DNA of 42,265 bases from a virus, in the IMG/VR virus record IMGVR_UViG_3300048837_000193, positions 1-42,265 of that record. One strand, given 5' to 3'. Shown here one piece after another: positions 1 through 9,100 of the stretch. The number at the start of each line of letters is the position of its first letter. The first letter of the stretch is position 1. The position numbers were made by a program, and so were the translations under genes. A model generated the notes under the pieces. That model had not been told where the DNA came from. It searched no databases and was given only the letters and a program-made list of their open reading frames with translations.

Positions 1-127
1 GGTGGCTTCAGTGAGCAGGTAGACCGAGGCCGCCGCGGCGGCGATCACCTTGTTGTCGTCTCCGACCTTGCCGCCCCACCCTGGCCGGTCGGCCAGGCAG
101 TTGTAGGTGGTCACCCACAGCTTCGTG
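1..127. repeat. 127-bp terminal direct repeat, left copy
   Basis: These bases are identical to 42139-42265. An exact overlap of 127 bp equals a common maximum assembler k-mer and lies inside a single coding frame that continues across the joint. It therefore marks a circular assembly (unique length 42138 bp) rather than a biological terminal repeat. A true direct terminal repeat of this exact length is possible but less likely. Confidence 0.93.
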
Positions 128-594
128 ACCTTGCCGGGCTTCGGTGGCGCCGGTGTGGCGCTGGCCAGCCTGAAGCCAGGCAGGCGCCGGATCCCGGCGT
201 AGTACTTGCGGGTCTTCCAGTAGCTGAGCGTGGTGGCCACGACGCCGGATGACTTGCCGCGCGCCTCGATGATCCGCCAGTCACCGTTCGAGAGCTTCTG
301 CGTGAGCACAGCCACATGGCCGATGCCGTTGGAGCGGGCCGGGTTGTTGCGGAGGTAAACACAGTCGCCCACTGCGGGCTCACCCTTGACCGCCTTCGAG
401 CGGTTGTACAGCCCGGCCGCGGTGTCGTCGCCCATCACGAACGCGCCGGTCTGGTTGTTCAGCCAAATGATGAGCCCGCTGCAGTCATGCGCCGAGGGAT
501 TGCCGCCCTTGTAGGGGACGGGCTGGCCGAGGACGTAGCGCTTGCCGACCTGCTGGGCGGCCAGGGCGGCGTACTGCGCGGCGGTGGCGGTCAC
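1..594 (-). CDS. Endolysin, NlpC/P60 peptidase half (gene continues at 41605-42265)
   Basis: This is the N-terminal part of a 375-residue protein split by the window ends. It starts with GTG at 594, in a GTGA overlap with the stop of the upstream 45-aa gene. Residues 1-145 look like an NlpC/P60 (C40) cell-wall peptidase: catalytic Cys38 in HDCSGL, His93 in GIGHVAV, and a probable third polar residue Glu110 in IIEARG. Such enzymes cut peptidoglycan stem peptides. A Pro-rich linker (about 146-158) leads into a nuclease-fold domain encoded at 41605-42265. There is no signal peptide, so export needs a holin, and one is encoded directly downstream at 41331-41591. The gene is intact; it only appears truncated because the circle was opened here. 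Confidence 0.88.
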   Translation of the reverse strand, partial: MTATAAQYAALAAQQVGKRYVLGQPVPYKGGNPSAHDCSGLIIWLNNQTGAFVMGDDTAAGLYNRSKAVKGEPAVGDCVYLRNNPARSNGIGHVAVLTQKLSNGDWRIIEARGKSSGVVATTLSYWKTRKYYAGIRRLPGFRLASATPAPPKPGKVTKLWVTTYNCLADRPGWGGKVGDDNKVIAAAAASVYLLTEAT

Positions 595-728
595 TGGTCC
601 TCCTCGGTCTCGTCGTCGGTCGGCTCTTCCCAGTCGGTGGAGATCTCGACCACGCCGGCGGGAGTGCCGGGGTCGTCGGTGGTCTCACCGAGGTCGGCGT
701 CGAGGGTGCGGTCGGTGTCATCGGGCAT
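591..728 (-). CDS. Small acidic protein of the lysis region (45 aa)
   Basis: ATG at 728 follows the Shine-Dalgarno sequence CTGGAGGA. The TGA overlaps the GTG of the endolysin gene (GTGA), so the two are translationally coupled. The product is very acidic, rich in Asp, Glu and Thr, with no membrane segment or known motif. I do not recognise it. Its position just before the endolysin and after two membrane-protein genes suggests, only by context, an accessory role in lysis. Confidence 0.6.
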   Translation of the reverse strand: MPDDTDRTLDADLGETTDDPGTPAGVVEISTDWEEPTDDETEEDQ

Positions 729-749
729 GGAGTCCTCCAGGAATTGCGA

Positions 750-773
750 AAGCCCCGGACGGTGCCGGGGCTT
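750..773 (-). terminator. Stem-loop upstream of the 45-aa/endolysin pair
   Basis: A perfect 9-bp stem (aagccccgg / ccggggctt) with a 6-base loop lies in the only gap (729-788) of this cluster. No T-run follows, so it may act as a weak terminator, an RNA-processing site or a 3'-end stabiliser between the membrane-protein genes and the endolysin. Confidence 0.5.
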
Positions 774-788
774 GGTGGTTGGTTGGTG

Positions 789-1082
789 TCAGACGCCTGC
801 TGGGCGGGCGGGCGGTGGCGGGGGGAGTTGCTGCCAGATGTGGTGCTCCAGGGTGTCGATGTGGTCGCCCTGGGCGCGCTTGGTTTTGGCGTCCTCCTCG
901 CGTAGTCGCCAGAGTTCCTGCTGGCCTGTCTCCAGGGTCTTGATCCGCTCCATGAGGGTGCCGATCAGTTCGACCTGGCTGCCCTGCTCGGTGGAGCGTC
1001 TACCGGTGCGGGCGGTGTAGATCACCCCGGCGAGCCCGATGAGGCCGATGACGATGGATGGCCATAGCTGGTCCCAGGTCAC
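789..1082 (-). CDS. Membrane protein with one TM helix and a coiled coil (DUF2746-like, holin-type candidate)
   Basis: GTG at 1082 overlaps the TGA of the upstream gene (GTGA) and is preceded by GGGAGGCGGAG. The 97-residue product has one N-terminal TM helix (about residues 6-24), a positive ARTGRRS stretch, a charged coiled coil (about 36-82) and a Pro-rich tail. This architecture is common in actinophage genes near lysis cassettes annotated as DUF2746 or putative holin. A dedicated holin is also present at 41331-41591, so this one may be an antiholin or accessory membrane protein. The longer reading frame upstream of 1082 is only the antisense-like extension through the overlapping gene. 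Confidence 0.7.
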   Translation of the reverse strand: MTWDQLWPSIVIGLIGLAGVIYTARTGRRSTEQGSQVELIGTLMERIKTLETGQQELWRLREEDAKTKRAQGDHIDTLEHHIWQQLPPPPPARPAGV

Positions 1083-1510
1083 CTCCGCCTCCCGGTGAGG
1101 GGTGCGCGGACGCTGGCTGGGATGTGGGCCAGTAGGACGATGAAGGCGACCATGAGGGCGTAGTAGCAGGCCGAGAGCCAGCCTCGTGGGTCGCCTGGGG
1201 GTGGGCCGGGGATCCAGTCCATGGCCCATGCCCATAGGTAGGAGCAGCCCTGGATGACCGGCGGCAGGGTGAGTGCGGCCAGTCCCCAGCGGGATAGCCG
1301 CTCGGAGGGGGCGAGGATTACGGCGATGATCGCGGGTATCCACCACAGCGCGATCCGTACCCAGGCGGGGAAGGCCAGGTGCCAGACCGAGGGTGTCAGG
1401 GTCGGGGAGGGGCCGGTCAGTACGCCCACGCCGACCAGTATCCAGATCGCGGCGGCGAGGATCATGCCCTCGGCGCGGACCCCGATGTGGCGGTGGATGA
1501 GGTGGCGCAT
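1079..1510 (-). CDS. Four-helix integral membrane protein of the lysis region
   Basis: The 143-residue product has four predicted TM segments, at about residues 15-37, 46-66, 75-97 and 112-130, separated by short loops, and an Arg-rich C terminus (GRRR). It is co-transcribed with the DUF2746-like gene, which it overlaps by 4 bp. Actinophage lysis cassettes often hold one such polytopic protein beside a single-TM protein, and the pair may together control membrane permeabilisation. No catalytic motif is visible. Confidence 0.7.
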   Translation of the reverse strand: MRHLIHRHIGVRAEGMILAAAIWILVGVGVLTGPSPTLTPSVWHLAFPAWVRIALWWIPAIIAVILAPSERLSRWGLAALTLPPVIQGCSYLWAWAMDWIPGPPPGDPRGWLSACYYALMVAFIVLLAHIPASVRAPLTGRRR

Positions 1511-1527
1511 GTCAGGTCTCCGGGTGG

Positions 1528-1782
1528 TCAGCGTCGGCGGGTCCTGCCCGGCTCCGGATCGGGGGCCTCGGGCTCGGCCGCGGGGTCCGGGGTGTCGGTC
1601 TGCATCTGGGTGATCTGCGCCTTCAGCTCCTCGACTAGGGCGGTCAGCGCCGATACCCGCGCGCGGGCATCGGTGAGTTGCTGGCCCAGGTCGAAGGCCT
1701 GCTGGGCCAGCTCGACCTCGCGTTGGGTGTGCGCGGCGAGGAGGTGCTCGGCGGGGATCTGCTCGGTCGGGGCCTGAGTCAT
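1528..1782 (-). CDS. Small coiled-coil protein (84 aa)
   Basis: ATG at 1782 follows GGAGAG. Residues about 15-60 form a continuous amphipathic helix rich in Ala, Leu, Gln and Glu, consistent with a coiled coil. The C terminus is Pro/Glu/Asp-rich and ends in an Arg cluster. It sits between the tail-tip gene and the membrane proteins. It could be a minor virion component or a lysis accessory; the sequence does not decide. Confidence 0.6.
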   Translation of the reverse strand: MTQAPTEQIPAEHLLAAHTQREVELAQQAFDLGQQLTDARARVSALTALVEELKAQITQMQTDTPDPAAEPEAPDPEPGRTRRR

Positions 1783-1793
1783 GGTGGTCTCTC

Positions 1794-4700
1794 CTATCGG
1801 GTGGATTCGAGTGCCTGGACGCGTGCGGCGAGGTCGGCGAGGACGGGGTGGATCGCGGCCGTGAGGCGGTCGTAGGCGACGCCGGACAGTACCGGCCCGT
1901 TCGGGGTCTGGTCGTAGGTGCAGTACAGCGGATCGACCGGCTCGACCTCTTCGGCGATGAAGCCGGGGATGCGGCGCAGCCCGGCAGCGATGCAGTCGGA
2001 TTCGGTGGCTGTGTCTGGATCGAGACCGACCGCCTCCATCTCGCTACGGTCGTACCATGTCCGCGGCCGGAGCGCGAGGAACCCGGACGGCGCGGGGGTG
2101 TCCTTGAGCTTGCCGGTCACGGCGTCGGTGATGTGGCGTTTCGCGGCCCGCACCGAGGTAGAGCGGATCAGGCGGCGGCGCCCGGCGGAGGATTGCAGGT
2201 AGGCGTTCGCTGAACTGCTGGTCGTGTCGGGCTCGCTGAACTGAATGCCGGTGCTGGTGACCAGCAGGGACCGCCCCGAGTTCTCGAACAGGCCGACACC
2301 GTCGTCATCTCCGGCGACGAAGCCATGATCGAAGCTCAGCGCCGTGCCATCGAGGAGCCAGTTCGGGGTGACGCCGACGCCCCACCCTCGCAGGCCGACT
2401 GTGTCCATCACGACGCGCGGGCCTGAGGCCGCGGTCTGCACGATCCCGCCGGTGACCGTCTTGCCGTCGATCGCGCCGTCGACGAGCATGTCACCGACGA
2501 TCGCCTTGGTGAGTCTGACGTAGTCCACGGAGATGTAGTCAGCGGGCGCGGTGCCGCTGTAGTTGATCAGCTGGACTTCGGCGTACTTGATGTTGTTGTT
2601 GGCGGGCACTTGGACGATGCCCGACCTCTCGGCCCATCCTGCCGACCCGTTGAGCAGGTCGACCAGGTCGGTGTATCCCTGATCGGTGCCGTCGCTATTG
2701 CGCCAGCGGAGACGGTAGTACAGCCTGGCCGTCGCGGTTGAGAAGTAAGCTGCCATGGACCATGCCAACCGCTCACCAGCGGTGACTGGAACCCACTTGG
2801 CGTTCATGACCGCGGCCTGAGGCGCGCCCGAAGCCCGATTGAGAACCATGTAGAACCCGCCCACGCCGCGGTCGCCCGCCCCCTTGGCGTTGACGTATGT
2901 GCTGTTGCCGCTGCTGTTGCTCGGGATCCACGCGGCCATCCCATCCTCGAACTCGCCGTTGGCGACCGCGTTCATGGTCAGCGCGGCCACGGACAGCTTG
3001 TCCACGGTCGCCGCGCCGGCCGCGAGCATCGGGGTCTGGATCTTCGCGGCCCACAGGTTGGTGCTGACGGTGAGGGCGTCGATCATCGCCTGGTCGACCT
3101 GCATCCAGGGTGCCTTGATCTTCCCCGCCCACAGCGAGTCGACCGCCAGCGCGTTGACCATCGCCTGGTCCACGAACAGTTTCGGGGCGGTCACCGCGCC
3201 GTTCGCGAGGCTGATCGTGCCGGCCGAGCCGGGCACCAGCACCGAATCTGCCGCCAGGCCGTATGGCACGAAGGACGTCCCGTTCCAGATGCGGATCGAT
3301 GTCACCTGATCCTGGGAGGCGTGCTTGACGTACCACTGATCGCCTTGCACCCACCCGCCCGTGGGTGTCGCCGGCTGGGTCGTGGACGTCCGAATGCGGT
3401 TCTTGCCGTCCGCGGTCGTCTGGGCGGTGGCCGCTGCCGCGAGCGCGTTGTTCGCTGCGGTTTGGGCGGTGGCCACAGCGGTGGTCACCCAGGAGGTGAT
3501 CGTGATCGAGGTGATCGGGCCCGGCCCGGTCTGGTTCCCGGCTCGGTCTACCGCCACGCCACGCACATAGACCGTCTGGCCGACATCGCCGGGGATCAGC
3601 CATGACCCCCCGACGGTATGGATCGAGCCTGCCGGGGACCACGGACCAGCAGCCGCCGGCGCGGACAGTACGATGATCCGGTCCATGTGGCCGGGCGGAT
3701 CGACCGGCGCGGCCGGGGGTGCCTGGAGTTTGCCGTCCCAGGTGGCGCGCGCCAGCCCATCACCGGTCGTGAGCGCCAGCGCCGTGGGCGGCAGCAGAGT
3801 GTTGGGTGGGATGGCGGTGGAGATCCCGGCGACACTCGACCAGGCACCCTGCACTCCCTGATCGGAGACCGCGGCGACCTGAATCTGCACAGTGGTCCCG
3901 GTCGGCAGGTCGGCGATCGTCGCCGACGCGGTCGCCGCACTCGCTTCGATGCCGACCGGTGTGACCCGCACCCGGTAGGACGAGACGACAATCGGCTTGC
4001 CCTCGGTGCTCTGGGTGACCGGCGTCCATGTCGCCCCGACCGTCGCGCGGGAGACCCCGTAGTTCCACCAGGCATTCGTGGTCAGCGCGAGGTCGGTCGG
4101 TGCTTTCGGGATGAGCCGCGGGGGCACAGTCGGGATCCGGCCGGTTGCTGCCGGGCTCCCGCCGGTGAGCATCGACAGCCGCCGAGCCACCCGCAGATCG
4201 CCCGGCACCATCCGGTCATTGAGCACCACCGAGCCGCCGAGATTGCCCTGGCCGTCCCTCGACAGCGTGACCTGCTGCACCCGCATCGCCACCAGCTCAG
4301 TGGTGGAGGCCGGAGCAGCCACCACATCACCAGGCACATAGTCGCGCCACGGCAGGACCTGCGCGCCGTGCAGCAGTAGGGTGCGGGTGTACTGGCCAGC
4401 GGCCCGAGCACGGTAGGCCACCTCCCCGGCGACCGCCGACTGCACATCCGCCACCGTGGTCGCCCCACCCACCTTCGAGACGGCCTCCCACACCCCCCAC
4501 ACAGACGGCGCCGCCGCGTCACGAATCGACGTGACCACCGACCCCTCGCCGAAAGCCAGGGTGTAGCCGGCGGCGTCCTCGATCGTCTCCGTCGAGGGCG
4601 CATCACCGATGTCGACACCGAGCCGCAGCTTCACATCGGCGGCCCGGTTCTCGAACTGCGAATCGCGCACCCACAGCTTCAGCATCCGGCCGCGCATCCG

Positions 4701-5312
4701 CCAGTCGCACCACTCCATCGACACCAGACCGGCCAGGATCTCCGCCAAGGTCTTCTCCGGCGGATACGGCACCGCCCGCGGCGGATCGAAGACCGGCCAG
4801 GCCACCGACGCCGAATCCACCGAGGCATCGAAGTCCCAGCCCCACGCGGCCGGCGCGGAGTGCCGCATCAGGTACTCCGCGGCGAAGGTCGCCATGATCT
4901 TGCCCGGGTTCGCGGCCTCGACGAGCCGCTGGCCGGCGAAGTCGCCACCGGTCTCCAGCATTTCGAGGCGACCCGCGTTAGCCTTACCCAGCAGCCAGCC
5001 ATACCCGGGCGCGGTCAGCGTGTGGGTTTCGGACGGATCTGCCGGATTCACATCCCGACGCACCAGAAGGAAGCGGCCCCCATCCGGCTCCTCCCAGCCG
5101 CTGCCGCAGTCGATCTGGACTGCCATGTCCACACCCTGCTCCAGGGTGCGGGACAGCACGTCACCACCCAGCGCCAGCCCGGAGTAAGTCAGTCGAAGGG
5201 CGCTCACATCGTTGTGCGGGAAGCTGGCCTCCCAGGACAGTGGCTCGGGCAGGTGTCGAAGCCGAGTCTCCGTACCGGGGAGGTAGGCCACCAAGCGCGC
5301 ATCGAAGGTCAC
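1794..5312 (-). CDS. Tail tip / minor tail protein with ReqiPepy6 gp37-like, FnIII and S74 chaperone domains
   Basis: 1172 residues. The N-terminal ~370 resemble the Siphovirus ReqiPepy6 gp37-like/Tal baseplate fold. Two fibronectin-III-like modules follow (about 395-500 and 505-605), then a low-complexity helical Ala/Thr stretch and a carbohydrate-binding-like beta domain (about 770-930). The C-terminal ~130 residues resemble the S74 intramolecular chaperone: Ser1053 and Lys1058 (STSVRAAK) have the Ser-x4-Lys spacing of the self-cleaving dyad, followed by GFIAEEV and a terminal helical coil. In this family the chaperone trimerises the fibre and cuts itself off, leaving a mature chain of about 1050 residues. 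The ATG overlaps the stop of the Dit gene. Likely receptor-binding tip. Confidence 0.82.
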   Translation of the reverse strand: MTFDARLVAYLPGTETRLRHLPEPLSWEASFPHNDVSALRLTYSGLALGGDVLSRTLEQGVDMAVQIDCGSGWEEPDGGRFLLVRRDVNPADPSETHTLTAPGYGWLLGKANAGRLEMLETGGDFAGQRLVEAANPGKIMATFAAEYLMRHSAPAAWGWDFDASVDSASVAWPVFDPPRAVPYPPEKTLAEILAGLVSMEWCDWRMRGRMLKLWVRDSQFENRAADVKLRLGVDIGDAPSTETIEDAAGYTLAFGEGSVVTSIRDAAAPSVWGVWEAVSKVGGATTVADVQSAVAGEVAYRARAAGQYTRTLLLHGAQVLPWRDYVPGDVVAAPASTTELVAMRVQQVTLSRDGQGNLGGSVVLNDRMVPGDLRVARRLSMLTGGSPAATGRIPTVPPRLIPKAPTDLALTTNAWWNYGVSRATVGATWTPVTQSTEGKPIVVSSYRVRVTPVGIEASAATASATIADLPTGTTVQIQVAAVSDQGVQGAWSSVAGISTAIPPNTLLPPTALALTTGDGLARATWDGKLQAPPAAPVDPPGHMDRIIVLSAPAAAGPWSPAGSIHTVGGSWLIPGDVGQTVYVRGVAVDRAGNQTGPGPITSITITSWVTTAVATAQTAANNALAAAATAQTTADGKNRIRTSTTQPATPTGGWVQGDQWYVKHASQDQVTSIRIWNGTSFVPYGLAADSVLVPGSAGTISLANGAVTAPKLFVDQAMVNALAVDSLWAGKIKAPWMQVDQAMIDALTVSTNLWAAKIQTPMLAAGAATVDKLSVAALTMNAVANGEFEDGMAAWIPSNSSGNSTYVNAKGAGDRGVGGFYMVLNRASGAPQAAVMNAKWVPVTAGERLAWSMAAYFSTATARLYYRLRWRNSDGTDQGYTDLVDLLNGSAGWAERSGIVQVPANNNIKYAEVQLINYSGTAPADYISVDYVRLTKAIVGDMLVDGAIDGKTVTGGIVQTAASGPRVVMDTVGLRGWGVGVTPNWLLDGTALSFDHGFVAGDDDGVGLFENSGRSLLVTSTGIQFSEPDTTSSSANAYLQSSAGRRRLIRSTSVRAAKRHITDAVTGKLKDTPAPSGFLALRPRTWYDRSEMEAVGLDPDTATESDCIAAGLRRIPGFIAEEVEPVDPLYCTYDQTPNGPVLSGVAYDRLTAAIHPVLADLAARVQALESTR

Positions 5313-6163
5313 AGGAAGCTCCTCCCCGCGTACACCGCCAACTCCGTCGCTGACGTCCGGCCAGACCCACCCGTCGCACCGATCCGCACCCTCGGCTCCG
5401 ACGCCGCAGCGAACGACGCATCACCCACCGCCGGCTCCACCACCGGCCACAACTGCAGAGGGCCAGGACCCGGATAGTCGAGGGTCGCAGACGCGTCCGT
5501 GCCGCCCCCGGCCCAGGCCGAGGCGTTGGCGGAGAACCACGACCGCAAGCGACCTGCGTCCATATACAGGTACTGCGAGTCGGACAGCGACACCGGCGAC
5601 TGAGACAGACCAGTCCCCGTCGCCACATCAGTGATCGAGAAGGCACCGGCGTGCGGACCCTTCAAACGCACGATCGCGTCCGTGATCGGGGCCGATGAGC
5701 CCTGGAGATGAGGCAGCAGAGCGTTGGTCAGGTTCGCCGAGAAAGCCAGCGGGGTGCCGGCCGAGGGCGGTCCGGAGAGCATCCCCGCAGGGATTGCCAG
5801 CACGGCAGTCATCTCTTGCCAGACGCTCGGAGCGTGTCGTCCAGGCGAGATCGATACCAGGCGCGCTGGCCCCGAGGCCGAGAAGCCACCCGCGACGCGA
5901 GTGATCACGATCGACGGCCCGCTCAGTAGCGCGTTGAGCTTGGCAATCGCTGCCTCGACGGCGGCCTGGGATCCGGCTGTGGTCTCAATGGTCAGGGTGA
6001 TCAGGGTCTCGGCGAATTGCGGCAGACCCTGATCGACCACCCCATGCCGCCCGGGGATATCGATTGGCGACCTGCGTGTAGAGACGCTCGCGCGCGGCGA
6101 CGACACCCGAGCGATCGGCGGCAGGTCGATGCCGTTGATCCGCCATGAGATGTACGGAGCCAT
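5309..6163 (-). CDS. Distal tail (Dit)-like protein
   Basis: 284 residues, encoded between tape measure and tail-tip genes with short overlaps at both ends, which is the usual position of Dit. The N terminus (SWRINGIDLPPIARV and the following DIPGRHGVV) is typical of siphovirus tail component proteins that form the hexameric hub between tail tube and tip. The C-terminal half is beta-rich and may hold a carbohydrate-binding insertion. The assignment rests on synteny and N-terminal pattern; no catalytic residues are expected. Confidence 0.75.
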   Translation of the reverse strand: MAPYISWRINGIDLPPIARVSSPRASVSTRRSPIDIPGRHGVVDQGLPQFAETLITLTIETTAGSQAAVEAAIAKLNALLSGPSIVITRVAGGFSASGPARLVSISPGRHAPSVWQEMTAVLAIPAGMLSGPPSAGTPLAFSANLTNALLPHLQGSSAPITDAIVRLKGPHAGAFSITDVATGTGLSQSPVSLSDSQYLYMDAGRLRSWFSANASAWAGGGTDASATLDYPGPGPLQLWPVVEPAVGDASFAAASEPRVRIGATGGSGRTSATELAVYAGRSFL

Positions 6164-9100
6164 CAGACACCCACCCCGATCTGCGCGGCGTACTGGAGAG
6201 CCCTGTTCACCGTCTCGCTGGGCTTCTCGGCCTGGGGGTTGACCGTGGTGACGTTGACGGTGACCGCGGCCTTCTCCCCGGCCAGCGCTCCGAGTGCCTC
6301 CATGCCGGACTGAGCCATCGCTATCTTGTCGTAAGCGTCGTTCGCGCCCTGGATCGCCGCCGGCTTGGCCAGGTAGGCGTCAGCCACCCGCGAGCCTTCT
6401 ACGGGGCCCAGCGCGAGGATGTCGTCGACCAGGCGCTTCGGGGCGCCCATCTGCCGAAGTTTGTCGATTTTGACCAGGAAGGCCAGCGCGGCGTCGCCCT
6501 CGGCAGACCTTTGCCTATTCAGCGCGTCCACATCCACGGCGCTCGATCCGCTGTACCAAGTGTTTCCGGCGGCGTCGCGGTGCGCCTTCCACGAGCCGGA
6601 CAGCGCGCTGCCGAAGCTGCCCTTGCCGAGCGCCGCGGCGGCGGACTGCCAGGACGCGGCGGCATCCTCGGCGAGCTTCTGCTGGGTCTCGTAGCGGGCG
6701 ATCTGCTCGGCGATAGTCCCGGACGTGCTGGCGTTGACCTTCGCGGCATCCTTCGCCAGACGCAGCTGCTCCTCAGCCTCCTTCAGTTCCAGCTGGGCCT
6801 CGGTGCGCTCCAGGTCGCGGAGCTTGTACCGCTTCTTCTTCTTGCGCTTCTTGCCCTTGCCGGTGTAGTAGGTCTCCTTCTCGGCCAGGTTGGCCTTCAA
6901 GTCCTTGATTCGGATCTGCAGCCGGGTGGACTCCAGATCGGTGAGCAGGTAGTCATCCCACCAGTCCAGCGAGTGGCCCTTGTAGGTCGGCATCACCGGC
7001 CCGCCGGATGCGTACTTGCCGGCGAAGGCCTCGCGCGGGATCCGGCCCTGGTTGATGGCGTCCATCACCGCTGGGCCGTAGTAGCGGGCCGACTTCTCCT
7101 TGATCACCCACTCGCCATTCGAGGCGAGGATCGGCACATCATCGGAGGTGCCCGTGCCAGGCCCGCGGATCGCGCCGCCAGCCGCTTTGAGGGTCGGCCC
7201 GGTTGAGGAGATGCGGACCTGTGTGCCCCTCCACTTCACATCGACCGTCAAGGCGACGGTCTTCGACTTGACCAGGCCCAGCTTCTCGGCGAGGTCCTCG
7301 GCCTCCTCCGCACCGACGCCCAGCTTCTCCGCGAGCTTCAGAAACTCCTCGCGCCCGCGCTCCGCCCGCTCGGCCGCCTTGCCGGACGCGATATCTAGGT
7401 CGGTCATTCCCGCCATTGCGGCAAGGGTGGTGTCAGCGATGGCGTGCAGCGCCTCTTCATTCTTGCGCCCGGCCTCAGTGTTGATGTCCAGCGCCTCGCC
7501 CGACGCGATGGCCGCCTTGACTTCCTTGTTCGCGCGCTTCTCGGCCTGCTTTCCGGCCTCCTCGTCAGAGATCTTGCGACCCTTCGCCGCAGCGGTCGCC
7601 TTGATCTCCTCCTCGTACTTCTTGGTGAGTTCGGCGGTCCACTCAGCGATCCGCTCGGCCCCCTCGTCGATCGCCGCCTCGGCAGCACGCTCGGAGCCGG
7701 CCAGCTTGAGCTGGGCGTTGTAGCTGCCGTTGATCGCCTTCGTGTATTCCTCGAAGGTCATCTTCGCGGTGGCAGTCGTGGTGATCTGGGTGGACTGCTT
7801 GCGTTCTGCCTCGTCGGCGGCAGTAGCCATCTGGCGCTGCTTCTCGACCGCCTGCTGTAGCTCGGTTGATGTCCGGCCTAGTGCATCCTCCAATATCCCT
7901 GCCGACTGTTCGGCGCTGGACATCGAGAGATCCATGCCGCCGGTGGCGGCTATGGCCTCGACCTCTGCCTGGCGGACCTCGGCGAGGCGGTCGCCGACCT
8001 CCTTCATGGCGTCAGCGTTGCCGAGGGCAGCCTGCGTCATGGTGCCCAGGTTGATATTCAGATCCTCGGCCGCCGAGATAGCACCGCGGTCCATGAGCAG
8101 CTTCTGCGCGATCTTCGAGATGTTGGTGTCGAGCGCGCCATTGCTGGCCTCCAGCGCCTCGGTGAACTCGTCCACGGCGATGGCGGACTCAGTGTTCCGT
8201 TGCGCAAAGACGCCATACACGACCGCCGCGGCGGTGAGTGCGATACCGATCGCACCCGCTGAGGCTGTGGCCACACGCGCCTTGGTGGACATCTGCGCAT
8301 AGGCGTCGCCGAGACCCTGGATCATCACCCGGGCGGCCTTTATGGCCTCCACTCCCTTGGCGACGGCCACGAATCCGCCGATGGCGGCGGTAGCCAGACC
8401 GACCGTCGCGACCAGCGGGACGAGGCGCTCCTGATTGTCGGTCACCCAGCGCAGGAAGGTGATCCCTGCCTTCTGGGCCGACACGATCGCGGGGGCGAGC
8501 TTCTCTCCGATGTCGATGCTGAGATTCGCCGACTCCGCGGCCAGGCGCTTCTGGACATTCGCGGTCGAGTCGGCGTTGCGCAGGTAATCACCCTGCGCGT
8601 CAGTGGTCTGCTTGAGGATCTCGGCCTGGGCAGCGAGGACGCGCTGTTGGGGGGTGAGCCCTTCCTTGACGCTCTCGATCAGGCCCATTTTCAGCGCCTG
8701 CTGGCGGAGGGTCATGTCGTCGAGCAGCACGCCGTAGCGGCGGATCGGCTCGGATTCGCCACGCAGCGCGGCGCCCACTGCGAGGATTGCTTCCTCCGGA
8801 GATCCGCCTTTGAAGCTCGACAGGTCCGCCGCCACGGAGGTCATCTGCGTCGAGAATCCAGCCAGATCGTCGCCTGCGAGATCGGCGCTCTTGCCGAGGG
8901 TGCCGAAGGTGTTGCTGGCGTCGATGACCTGGGCCTTGTTCATGCCCATGGTAGCGGCGGCGGAGTTCGCCTGCGCCATGATCGACTTCATCGAGTCACC
9001 GAAGACCACCTTGGCCGCCTCGGCAGCGTCCTCATACTCTGAGAATGCATCGACCGACTTCCGGACAAATCCCGAGACGGCGCTGATCCCGCCGAGCACA

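Noticed and set aside
1-594. Endolysin as a truncated pseudogene plus a separate nuclease gene
   Set aside because: The frame is continuous through the 127-bp overlap; the apparent GTG start at 42252 lies mid-protein without an RBS.
6145-7206. Long plus-strand frame of 353 codons opposite the tape measure gene
   Set aside because: High third-position GC leaves antisense frames open. Composition is Gly/Arg/Val-rich without domains, and the minus frame encodes a clear tape measure protein.
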